Assembly (NCBI GenBank): GCA_030681645.1
Contig: JAUXRX010000062.1
Span: 1 to 64,000 of the forward strand
Direction of reading: 5' to 3'
Source: Archangium sp.
Lineage (GTDB): Bacteria; Myxococcota; Myxococcia; Myxococcales; Myxococcaceae
Length of the DNA stretch: 64,000 nucleotides
The position numbers and the translations under genes were made by a program. How positions within the stretch are numbered: the stretch's first letter is position 1; every line of letters begins with the position of its first letter. The notes beneath the pieces were generated by a model. It saw only the letters and a list, made by a program, of their open reading frames with translations, was not told where the DNA came from and did no database searches. Positions 39,522-47,548 of the stretch are shown here, piece after piece.

Positions 39522-39711
39522 GACAGGGGTCTTTAGCCAGCAGCCGTCACAGCGGCGCGTGTTTTCGGCATCGCGCGGGCCGGGCGGCCCTTTCCCCCCG
39601 GGGCGCGAGTTCGCCGGTGGGCTTCGGACGCGTCAGGAACACGAGGAAGAACATGAGAGGGAGAACTCCGGAAGCTTAACGGCGGTTCCCCCGCGGGCTA
39701 CCGTGCCGCGC

Positions 39712-40101
39712 ATGCGCTGGTCCGTCTTCGTGTTGCTGCTCCTCGGCTGCCCTGCTGCGCCCGCTCCTTCCGTGGGCGCTCCCTGCACTGCCGAGAACAT
39801 CGGCCGCTGCGACGCCGAGGGGACGACGCTGCTCCAGTGCACCAACGGCACCTTCCGCGTCTACGCCGACTGCCGGGGGCCGAAGGGCTGCTCGGTGACG
39901 GCCGACACGGCTGACTGCGACACCTCGGGCAACAGCGTGGGTGATCGCTGCGCGCCGACCTCCGAGGGCAAGGTGCGCTGCGACCCCGACGGGGGCATCA
40001 ACATTCTGCGCTGCCTCGACGGCGGCCTCGACGTCATCTTCGAGTGCCCGCCCCCCAGCATCTGCGGCCTCGAAGACGGCGGCGCGTTGACCTGTATCTG
40101 A
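39712..40101 (+). CDS. Cys-rich lipoprotein
   Basis: 129 residues. The signal peptide MRWSVFVLLLLGCPAAPAPS has a lipobox (LLGC, Cys13). The mature part is two repeats with six or so Cys each, such as CDAEGTTLLQCTNGTFRVYADC and CDPDGGINILRCLDGG (shortened here), of a type common in myxobacterial surface lipoproteins. The function is unknown. Its TGA abuts the stop of the next gene. Confidence 0.8.
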   Translation: MRWSVFVLLLLGCPAAPAPSVGAPCTAENIGRCDAEGTTLLQCTNGTFRVYADCRGPKGCSVTADTADCDTSGNSVGDRCAPTSEGKVRCDPDGGINILRCLDGGLDVIFECPPPSICGLEDGGALTCI

Positions 40102-41232
40102 CTACTCCGGGGCGCCGAACAGCGCGCTGAGGCCGTCCTCCACGCGCTCGCTGGGCGAGCCCGCGCCGGGGAAGGTGATGGCGAGCGTGGGCACTTTCTC
40201 GTTCGCGCCGGGCACGAGCACCAGCTCGACGGCCTTCTCAGCGTCGGCCGACGCCTTCGCCTCGAGGTTCTTGCGGTGCTGCGCGTGGCGGATCGCGGTG
40301 AGCTCGACGGTGAGCGGCCCGGGCGCGGGGGCACGCTTCGCCTCGGCGAGGACCTGCGCCGTCGCGTTGAGCAGCGCCACCGCCGAGTCCTTCGAGGCCT
40401 TGGGGATCGCCTTGAGCTCGAGCTCGGGCAGGCCGAAGTGTTTGAGGCCGGCGCTGTGGATCTCCACGTTGGTGCCCACCGTGCTGACGAACACCGTGAA
40501 GTTCATCGAGACGTGCGGCACGCCCTTTTCCCAGCTGTCGATGCGGCGGGTCTTCCAGGCTTCCGCCGAGAGGTATTCCTGGGCCTCCTCGTCCCACAGC
40601 ACGCCGCCGGTGAGCTGCGCGTACGAGTGCAGCACCTTCGACACGTCGAACAGCGGGGCGCCGGTGAGCGGCAGCGCCGCGTCGAGCACGCTCGCCCGCT
40701 TCGCCTTCGGCAGCGCCGCCTTCGCCGCGGGCGTCAGGCCCCGGGCCGCCTCGAGCGTCTCTCCGGCGATGACCGCGTAGTCGGCCACCGGCAGGTCGCG
40801 CAGCTCGAGGTACGGGGGAATCGCAGAGGCGGGCGCCGAGCCCTTGAACACCTTCACCTTCGTGCCCTTCGCCGCCTTCTGCAGCGCGGCCCAGGGGTCG
40901 AGCTTCGCCTTTTCCTGGTGGAAGACGGCGAACTCGCCGGTGCCGATCAGCGGCGCCTCGAAGTCCCCGGGCTCGTCGGGGGGCTGCAGCTCTTCGTCGG
41001 TCGCCACGTCGGGCTCGGCGGTCGCGACCTCGTCGACCGGCTCGGGCGGCGTCGACGATTCCGTCGGCTCGGTCGGCTCGGGCTCGGGCGGCGGCTCGTA
41101 CGTGCGCCGCTTCTCGGGCTTCGAGTCACCGAGGGCGGCGCCGATGACCGCGGTCGTGGTGACGGCACACGTCCCCACGAAGCAGGTGGTGAACAGCGAG
41201 ACCAGGACGATCACGACGACTCGTTGGTTCAT
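40102..41232 (-). CDS. Membrane-anchored protein with Pro/Glu-rich linker, function unknown
   Basis: 376 residues. An N-terminal hydrophobic segment (about 4-35) anchors it, followed by a Pro/Glu/Thr-rich spacer (YEPPPEPEPTEPTESSTPPE) and a folded domain from about 100. The C-terminal half (NFTVFVSTVGTNVEIHSAGL, KHFGLPELELKAIP) has a pattern I associate with DUF4261-like proteins, but that is a weak match. It is convergent with the Cys-rich lipoprotein gene with zero spacing. Confidence 0.7.
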   Translation of the reverse strand: MNQRVVVIVLVSLFTTCFVGTCAVTTTAVIGAALGDSKPEKRRTYEPPPEPEPTEPTESSTPPEPVDEVATAEPDVATDEELQPPDEPGDFEAPLIGTGEFAVFHQEKAKLDPWAALQKAAKGTKVKVFKGSAPASAIPPYLELRDLPVADYAVIAGETLEAARGLTPAAKAALPKAKRASVLDAALPLTGAPLFDVSKVLHSYAQLTGGVLWDEEAQEYLSAEAWKTRRIDSWEKGVPHVSMNFTVFVSTVGTNVEIHSAGLKHFGLPELELKAIPKASKDSAVALLNATAQVLAEAKRAPAPGPLTVELTAIRHAQHRKNLEAKASADAEKAVELVLVPGANEKVPTLAITFPGAGSPSERVEDGLSALFGAPE

Positions 41233-41286
41233 GGGCGCGCATCGTCGTCGGCTTGGCGCGCCAGCGGAAGCGAGTTCGCCGTGGTC

Positions 41287-42174
41287 TCAGGCCAGCAGCT
41301 CTTCCCACTCGGCGTCCGTCTCGACCACCAGCGCGCCGAGCCCGATCACCATCGACCTGAGCCGCTGCGCCGCGGCGCCTCCCACCACCACCTTCGAGCG
41401 CGCGGGGAGCGCCTCGAGGCAGGCCTGGAGCGTGACCCGCAGGCCTTCGGGGCCCTCGGTGGAGGCAGAGAGGGCGACCAGCTCGGGGTGAACGCCGCGC
41501 ACCACGCGCGCCAGGTGTTCGACGGGCGTGCGGGCGCCCAGGAAGGTGACGCGCCAGCCGGCGTGGCGGAACTTGAGCGCGACGCCCAGCAGGCCCAGCT
41601 CGTGATCCTCTTCGGGCAGGCACGCGCACACCACGTGACGGCGCGCGCGCTTCGGGGCCTGGTGCAGCAGGGTGAGCACGCGCTGCCGCGCGGCCTGGGT
41701 GACCAGGTGCTCCTCGGCCACGGTGAGGCGGCCGTCGTGCCAGCGTTCGCCCACCTCGCGCTGCAGCGGCATGAGGAACTCGTCGAAGAAGGCGACGGGC
41801 GGCATGCACGACATGGCGTTGTCGAGCACCACCTCGACCGCCTGTTGATCGAGCTTCATCGCGGCGGCCAGCACCTCGTCACGCCAGCGCTCGACCTCGG
41901 GCGGGCGGCGGGGCGCGTCCATCGACTCGACGTGCTCTTTCGCTTCCTTCTTGATCTTCGGCAGCAGCCGCACCGCCTCGGCGATCGCCACGCCCTCTTC
42001 GGTGAGCTTCTTGAGCCGCCTGAGCACCTCGATGTCGGCCTGGGTGTACGCGCGGTAACCCGAGGCGGTGCGCCTGGGCTTGAGCACGCCATAGCGGCGT
42101 TCCCAGGCGCGAATGAGCCCCTCGCTCACGCCCGTCATCTCGGAGGCAATGTGAATTCGGTAGGTGCGTTCCAT
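41287..42174 (-). CDS. MerR-family B12-dependent photoreceptor repressor (CarA/CarH type)
   Basis: 295 residues. The N-terminal MerR helix-turn-helix reads YRIHIASEMTGVSEGLIRAW and ERRYGVLKP. The C-terminal half is a B12-binding domain. It has the light-sensing signature Trp-x9-Glu-His (Trp145, Glu155-His156) and the cobalamin lower-ligand motif ExH..G at Glu189-His191-Gly194. In Myxococcus xanthus, CarA and CarH repress carotenoid genes in the dark and release DNA on light (CarH) or through the CarS antirepressor (CarA). The targets here are unknown. It is divergent from the TetR gene, with 80 bp between, and a 15-bp palindrome lies there. Confidence 0.92.
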   Translation of the reverse strand: MERTYRIHIASEMTGVSEGLIRAWERRYGVLKPRRTASGYRAYTQADIEVLRRLKKLTEEGVAIAEAVRLLPKIKKEAKEHVESMDAPRRPPEVERWRDEVLAAAMKLDQQAVEVVLDNAMSCMPPVAFFDEFLMPLQREVGERWHDGRLTVAEEHLVTQAARQRVLTLLHQAPKRARRHVVCACLPEEDHELGLLGVALKFRHAGWRVTFLGARTPVEHLARVVRGVHPELVALSASTEGPEGLRVTLQACLEALPARSKVVVGGAAAQRLRSMVIGLGALVVETDAEWEELLA

Positions 42175-42216
42175 CAGCGTTCGGGCCCAGACGTAGCACT
42201 CTGCCCCGAGGCGGGC

Positions 42217-42231
42217 CGATGACATTCATCG
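42217..42231. promoter_or_regulatory. 15-bp palindrome (CGATGAcatTCATCG) in the merR-tetR gap
   Basis: The two 6-bp arms are exact inverted repeats with a 3-bp spacer. The site sits 43 bp before the MerR-type start codon and 24 bp before the TetR start codon, a typical place for an operator serving both divergent genes. Which regulator binds it is not shown. Confidence 0.55.
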
Positions 42232-42254
42232 ACAAAGGTTTAGAGTCCGCCGCC

Positions 42255-42893
42255 ATGCCACGAGCACCCGCCAAGCGAGCCATCAAGCAGGACCGCGCGG
42301 TCAAGACGCGACAGGACATTCTCAACTCGGCCATCACCCTCTTCGCCCGCAGGGGCATCCTCGCCACGACGATGGCGGAGCTGGCGCGCGCGATTCACAT
42401 GACGCCCGGCGCGCTGTACTGGCACTTCCCCACCAAGGAAGACCTGCTGCTGGCGGCGATCGAAGAGCTGCACCAGCGCTTCGTGGCGAGCTTCGAGCCG
42501 CTGCTCACCGAGATGATGAAGTGGCCGGCGGCCAGGCAGCTCGAGGCGTTCTGCAAGCACACCGCGCAGTTCCTCCAGGACAACCGCGAGCACGGCATCT
42601 TCTACGGCATGGTGGGCGCCGAGGCCGCCGAGAACACCGAAGACGTGGCCAACGCGCTGCGCGCGGCGCTGCAGGTCTACGTGGCGGCGATCCAGCAGAT
42701 CATCCGGTACGGCCAGGAGAAGACGAAGGAGTTCCGCACCGACGTCGACGCCCAGACGCTGGCCAACGCGATCATCTTCGGGAACATCGGGCTGGTGGTG
42801 CAGCACAACCTGTTCCGCGAGTCGCTCTCGTACGCGCCCATCGTTCAGTCGCTGCACCAGGTGGTGCTCAAGGGCGTGCTCAAGGAGAAGTGA
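42255..42893 (+). CDS. TetR-family transcriptional regulator
   Basis: 212 residues. The helix-turn-helix is TTMAELARAIHMTPGALYWHF (split here; residues 38-58) after VKTRQDILNSAITLFARRGI. The C-terminal ligand domain is all-helical. Two upstream in-frame ATG codons exist; I chose 42255 because the next one lies within the palindrome region. The ligand is not predictable. It is divergent from the B12 photoreceptor gene and may be cross-regulated with it. Confidence 0.9.
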   Translation: MPRAPAKRAIKQDRAVKTRQDILNSAITLFARRGILATTMAELARAIHMTPGALYWHFPTKEDLLLAAIEELHQRFVASFEPLLTEMMKWPAARQLEAFCKHTAQFLQDNREHGIFYGMVGAEAAENTEDVANALRAALQVYVAAIQQIIRYGQEKTKEFRTDVDAQTLANAIIFGNIGLVVQHNLFRESLSYAPIVQSLHQVVLKGVLKEK

Positions 42894-42944
42894 GTCACCC
42901 CGAGAGGGTCTGGGCCCTGGTTTGGTCAACCCTGCGAGCGGAGC

Positions 42945-43310
42945 CTACGGCAGCTCGGCGAAGCGGGTGGCGATCACCCGGCCCTTCGCCACCGTCACCA
43001 CGCAGCCGGCGCGGTAGCTCCACATCTCCACCTGGCAGAGCCACTCGTCTCCAGCTGTCTCGCGCAGCGTTCCGCTGCTGGCGGCCGCAGTCCGGGTCTT
43101 GCTCTGGCGCACGAAGCCCCAGCCCTTCGCGGCCGCGCGTTCCTGCACGTGCTCCCAGGTCTCGCCCACGTGCGTGGCGTCGCAGAACGCCTTGAAGGTG
43201 CGTGCGTCTTCGATCACCCGGCCACGAAGCCAGACACCGAAGCCCAGTAACCCGAGCAGCGCGACGAGGGCCAGCAAGGGCCCCCGCCTGCGCTGGTACT
43301 CGTCGCTCAC
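42945..43310 (-). CDS. Small single-span membrane protein
   Basis: 121 residues from GTG at 43310, which overlaps the stop of the upstream lipoprotein gene (GTGA). One membrane helix (about 10-26, LLALVALLGLLGFGVWL) precedes a small soluble domain with Cys at FKAFCDAT, WLCQVEM and AGCVVTV. The C-terminal TVAKGRVIATRFAELP is strand-like. No family is recognised. Confidence 0.68.
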   Translation of the reverse strand: MSDEYQRRRGPLLALVALLGLLGFGVWLRGRVIEDARTFKAFCDATHVGETWEHVQERAAAKGWGFVRQSKTRTAAASSGTLRETAGDEWLCQVEMWSYRAGCVVTVAKGRVIATRFAELP

Positions 43311-46300
43311 GGCGTGTTGAGGGCGCCCTTGGTCGCGGCCGCGCACACCCGGAAGTCGGTGGCGTTGACGTCGGTGTCTTCACCGTTGGGAATGCGGCAC
43401 ACGCTGCCGCCGCCGGTGTTCAGGTCGGCGATGAGCAGGGTCGAGGCGGTGCCTTCCTGCACCGAGACGGTGCCCACCATGGTCGCGCCTTCGTACGAGA
43501 GCGCGTCCACCGTGACGCCAGCGGAGTCCTGCAGCAGCACCGCGTCGGGTGCGCCGTTCTGAATCAAATCCGTGGTCACGGTGGTGGTCACCGTCTTCAC
43601 GGCCGCCGGCAGACCCGCCACGGTCGCCGCAGAGCCGACCACCAGGTAGCCGCCCGCCGCGAGAATGCCGCCCGGCGTGAGGTCGATGGTGTTGTAGGTG
43701 CTGCCGTTGCTGCCGTTGACGAGCACCAGGCGCATGCCGGAAAGATCCACGTTCACGCCGGTGGCGTTGTAGATCTCGACGAACTCCGCCGTGTCCGAAC
43801 CGGCGTTGTCGTAGTCGACCTCGTTGATGATGAGGTGATCGAGCACGCCCACGCCGCGCACGGCCAACGCCGAGGCGAAGGTGTCGGCACCGAGCGTGGC
43901 GGTGAGCGTGCCCGTGCCGGTGGCCATGGCGTCGATCGTCACCGAGAACGTCGCGCTCATCGCGTCGGCAGGAATGGTGACGGTCATCGGGGCGACGCCG
44001 ACCGTGTTGGGCACGAGCGCGAGGTTGACCACGGTGGGCCCGGGCGCGGGCACGTCGAGGTGGACGGTGAAGTTCTCTTGCGTGCCCGCGACCACGGTGA
44101 GCATGGCCGGCGTGATCGCCGTGAGGCGCGCCGGCTCGGTGGCGCTGAGCACCCGCACCTGCGCCGAGCGCATCACCAAGCCCAGGGCGGCGGTGACGGT
44201 CACCGTGCCGCCGTCGGTGGCGACGAGGCCAACCAACGGCACGTCAGCGCTCAGGCCCCCGTCGGGCACGATGATCAAGCCGCCGTCGCCGATGCCCACC
44301 TCGGTGGCCGTGGTGCTGACCACGACGGCGGTATCACCGAAGGCGCCGCCGGAGAGGCGTGCCTGCAGCGGGCCGGGGAGCGTGGTGGTGCCACCCTCGC
44401 GCACGAAGACCAGCGCGGGGCTCAGGGCGACCAGCGTGGGCGGCCCCGAAACCAGGTCGGCGGCGAAGCGGGGCTCGATCTTGAAGGTCCCTGCGCGCAG
44501 CTCCAACGGCCCGGTGATGGAGACGTAGCCCTGGTTCACCACGGGGAAGGGCGAGGCGAGGTAGAGGTAGTCGTTGATGCGCAGCGACCCGTCGACGACG
44601 AACTCGTTGATGGGCTGGGCCTCGGTGGCTCCGCCCATCGGGGCGACGTCGGTGACGGTCACGTTCTCGACCGACACCAGCACGCCGTCGAGCGCGCCGC
44701 CGTCGAAGGCGACGTCGGCCGGCAGCACCACCAACGGCGCGGGCAGGGGGTTGCCGCTCGAGGCGATGGTGACGCCGCCGTCGAGCGCGCTCAGCGAGCC
44801 GGTGAGCTGGATCTGCCCCTGGTAGCTGGAGGGCACACCCGAGGGGATGTTGAGGCGATCACCCACGGCGACGCCCGAGCTGGGCTGGTAGGCGAACAGG
44901 CCCGAGTTCTCGACGACGGTGTAGATGGTCTCGGTGGGCGCGACCTGGAGGAAGTAGCCCCCGGCGCCCACGCCCGTCACCAGCACGTTGTTGAGCGAGA
45001 CCGGCTGACCGAGCGCGGCCGCGCCCGTCTTGATCGCGTAGATGCTCGACGGACAGGCCGCCGCGCCGGGGTTGGCGTTGGAGGGGCAGGGATCGCAGGC
45101 GTCACCCTTGCCGTCCATGTCCATGTCTGCCTGCATCGGGTTGGCCACGTTGGGGCAGTTGTCCGACGCGTTGACGACGCCGTCGCTGTCGCGATCGTTG
45201 GGATCGAACATGGTGCAGGTGGTGGTGTTGGCGTCGAGCGGGCACACGTCGCACACGTCGCCCACGCCGTCGAAGTCGGCGTCGAGCTGGATCATCGCGT
45301 CCATCGGGCGCACGGGGTTGAAGACCATCGGGCAGTTGTCGGTGGAATCGTCGAGGCCGTCCTTGTCCGCGTCGGTGCTGGCCAGGGTGTAGATGGTCGA
45401 GCCCTGCTTGCTGTTGGACCCGCGGGGGCTGGTGGCCGAGCGCTCGGGCAGACAGGTCGGCTCGTTGGCCGGCGTCGCGCCGTTGCACACGAAGAGCGGG
45501 TACGTGCTCGAGTTCGCCGTGCTGAGCGAGGCGAAGGTGTTCGACGGGTTGGCCCCGGCGAGCGCGGTGAACTCGGCGCGAATGCACGCCGCCTTCTGGG
45601 TGCCGCACACGTCGAACGAGTCGCACATGTTGCCGGGGTCGAAGGCCGCGACGATCGACTGGTCACCGTAGAGCAGGCGCCCGGCGCGGAACGTCGCCAC
45701 CACGTCCTGCGGCTGGGCGTCGATGATGGACCGGAAGAAGGTGCCGGGGCGGCGCTTGTAGATGGCGATGTCGCCCAGCTTGCCGACCGCGATGCGGCCG
45801 ATGCTCGCGGAGGTCGCGGTGGCGTCGGCGCCGCCGGCGGTGACGGCCCGCCAGAGGTCCTGGTCGGTGAGCGCGTTGTTGAAGTAGGCGCGGTTGAGCC
45901 CGTCGGCGCACTGCAGCTCGCGCAACAGGTTCATCGAGCCCGAGATGGTCCAGTCGGTGCCCAGGGCGATGTTGACGCCCAGCCGCTTGAAGAGCGGCAC
46001 CGCGGCGGTGTCGCCGTAGAGCGAGACGTTCGAGCGGGGCGACCACACCAGCGAGGACCCGGTCTGCGCCACCAGGGCGATGTCGCCCGCGGTCAGCCCG
46101 ATGGCGTGAACGAGGCCGGTGCGCGCCGAGAGGATGCCGCCGGTGGTGCCGGTGAGGCAGACGAACTCGTTGTGGGCGCTGGTCTCGATGCCTTCCGAGA
46201 CGTGGGGGAGGTACGCGGTGGTGCCGGGTGCGGTGGTGGGCACCGAGGCGTAGCCGCAGCCCGAGGTGAGCTCGAGGCTCGTGGACAGATCGCCCAGGGG

Positions 46301-47422
46301 GAAGGTGCTGGACTGCACGCCCGAGGTGCCGGCGATGGTGCCCATCTGGCCGGTGGTGTTCGAGTCGAGGTTGCGCATCATGCCTGCGTTGCCGTCGGTC
46401 AGGTACGTCGCCCCGACGACCGAGGTGGTGCCCGACATCACCTGGCGAAGCTCGGCCCAGCGGATGCGCCACGGGCTACCGGGCGACGAGTTGCCGCCGT
46501 TGCTGATCGAGGTGTGGCCGTTGTTGCCGCTGCGCCAGTCGTGGCGGTGCTCGTACTTCTCGCTGGTGCGCGCCGGCGGGCTTCCCTGGTAGCTGATGTG
46601 ATCGTGCGCGTTGATGAGGCCGGGCGAGACGATCGCCTGGGGGCACACCACCAGGGTGGCCGTGGCGGCGCCCGCGGCCGCGGTGCAGTCACACGCGGCG
46701 CAGGTGATGGAACCGCTGGCGTCGAGCAACACCTGGCCGCCGACGTACGTGACGCCGTCGGTGAGGATGACGCCGGTGATCAGCCGGCCGGTGTCGCCGG
46801 TCGTCACCGCGCAGGTCTGGCCGACCGGCACGCGCTGGTTGATGCCGAGGCAGCCCTGCACCGTGGCGGTGTTGGTGAACGACATGCAGTCGCTCTCGCA
46901 GCCGTCGCCGGGGGTGAGGTTGCCGTCGTCGCAGCTCTCGGTGCCTTCCCGCTTGCCGTTGCCACACGCGGGGGTGAGCGTGCAGTCGCTCTCGCACCCG
47001 TCGTTGGGCACCTGGTTCATGTCGTCGCACTCTTCGGGGGCCTCGGGAATGCCGTTGCCGCAGATCTGCACGGTGCCGCCACCGCCGCCCGTGACGCCAC
47101 CACCACCGCCGCCCGTGACGCCGCCACCGCCGCCGCCCGTGACGCCGCCGCCGCCGCCCGTGATGGCTCCGCCACCGCCGCCGGTGCTGCCGCCGCCGCC
47201 GCCCGTGATTCCGCCTCCGCCACCGACGGCGCCGCCACCGCCGCCCATCGCGGTGGTGCTCAGGCAGTCAGCCTCGCAGCCGTCGCCGGCCGAGGTGTTG
47301 CCGTCGTCGCAGGCCTCGCCGGTCTCGACGATGGCGTTGCCGCAGACCGCGCGGGGTTGAGGGCAGGCTGCGAGCACCGCGCAACAGGCGGCGAGGAGGA
47401 GGACGCGAAGCTGATGGGTCAT
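43307..47422 (-). CDS. Amidohydrolase-domain lipoprotein with Cys-rich repeats, TSP3 and lamin-tail-like domains
   Basis: 1371 residues. The lipobox is LAAC (Cys20). Three Cys-rich repeats of the CGNG..E..E.CDDGN type (27-53, 121-147, 153-179) are separated by a long poly-Gly linker. The amidohydrolase domain (about 205-640) has LINAHDHISYQG with His273/His275 and ALGTDWTISGS with the catalytic Asp. A TSP3-like Ca-binding region (about 680-800) holds DKDGLDD, DFDGVGD, DSDGVVN and DMDGKGD. A beta-rich section and a lamin-tail-like domain (HLIINEVDYDNAGSDTAEFV) come near residue 1230. It is probably on the outer surface. The substrate is unknown. Confidence 0.88.
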   Translation of the reverse strand: MTHQLRVLLLAACCAVLAACPQPRAVCGNAIVETGEACDDGNTSAGDGCEADCLSTTAMGGGGGAVGGGGGITGGGGGSTGGGGGAITGGGGGVTGGGGGGVTGGGGGGVTGGGGGTVQICGNGIPEAPEECDDMNQVPNDGCESDCTLTPACGNGKREGTESCDDGNLTPGDGCESDCMSFTNTATVQGCLGINQRVPVGQTCAVTTGDTGRLITGVILTDGVTYVGGQVLLDASGSITCAACDCTAAAGAATATLVVCPQAIVSPGLINAHDHISYQGSPPARTSEKYEHRHDWRSGNNGHTSISNGGNSSPGSPWRIRWAELRQVMSGTTSVVGATYLTDGNAGMMRNLDSNTTGQMGTIAGTSGVQSSTFPLGDLSTSLELTSGCGYASVPTTAPGTTAYLPHVSEGIETSAHNEFVCLTGTTGGILSARTGLVHAIGLTAGDIALVAQTGSSLVWSPRSNVSLYGDTAAVPLFKRLGVNIALGTDWTISGSMNLLRELQCADGLNRAYFNNALTDQDLWRAVTAGGADATATSASIGRIAVGKLGDIAIYKRRPGTFFRSIIDAQPQDVVATFRAGRLLYGDQSIVAAFDPGNMCDSFDVCGTQKAACIRAEFTALAGANPSNTFASLSTANSSTYPLFVCNGATPANEPTCLPERSATSPRGSNSKQGSTIYTLASTDADKDGLDDSTDNCPMVFNPVRPMDAMIQLDADFDGVGDVCDVCPLDANTTTCTMFDPNDRDSDGVVNASDNCPNVANPMQADMDMDGKGDACDPCPSNANPGAAACPSSIYAIKTGAAALGQPVSLNNVLVTGVGAGGYFLQVAPTETIYTVVENSGLFAYQPSSGVAVGDRLNIPSGVPSSYQGQIQLTGSLSALDGGVTIASSGNPLPAPLVVLPADVAFDGGALDGVLVSVENVTVTDVAPMGGATEAQPINEFVVDGSLRINDYLYLASPFPVVNQGYVSITGPLELRAGTFKIEPRFAADLVSGPPTLVALSPALVFVREGGTTTLPGPLQARLSGGAFGDTAVVVSTTATEVGIGDGGLIIVPDGGLSADVPLVGLVATDGGTVTVTAALGLVMRSAQVRVLSATEPARLTAITPAMLTVVAGTQENFTVHLDVPAPGPTVVNLALVPNTVGVAPMTVTIPADAMSATFSVTIDAMATGTGTLTATLGADTFASALAVRGVGVLDHLIINEVDYDNAGSDTAEFVEIYNATGVNVDLSGMRLVLVNGSNGSTYNTIDLTPGGILAAGGYLVVGSAATVAGLPAAVKTVTTTVTTDLIQNGAPDAVLLQDSAGVTVDALSYEGATMVGTVSVQEGTASTLLIADLNTGGGSVCRIPNGEDTDVNATDFRVCAAATKGALNTP

Positions 47423-47485
47423 TGAAGGGTTGCTTCCGGGGTCGTGCGAGGCCGGCCGAACCCTGCCCTTGTAGCGGGCTGGGCG

Positions 47486-47523
47486 AAAAAAAACAGCGCC
47501 CCGACCAAAGAGTCGGAGCGCTG
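47486..47523 (-). terminator. Rho-independent terminator after the OmpA/TSP3 gene
   Basis: On the minus strand a 12-bp stem (CAGCGCTCCGAC with GTCGGGGCGCTG, one mismatch) and 6-nt loop is followed by eight T. It lies 26 bp after the stop of the OmpA-like gene and before the start of the amidohydrolase lipoprotein gene, so it separates these two same-strand genes. Confidence 0.92.
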
Positions 47524-47548
47524 CGTCACGACGGCGTCTCGGATCGAT

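Noticed and set aside
43202..47425. A very long open frame on the plus strand (over 1400 codons) opposite the amidohydrolase gene
   Set aside because: It is low-complexity (Val/Ala/Gly/Arg-rich) with no recognisable domain. The minus-strand frame has a lipobox, Cys-rich repeats and enzyme motifs; high GC content leaves the opposite frame open.
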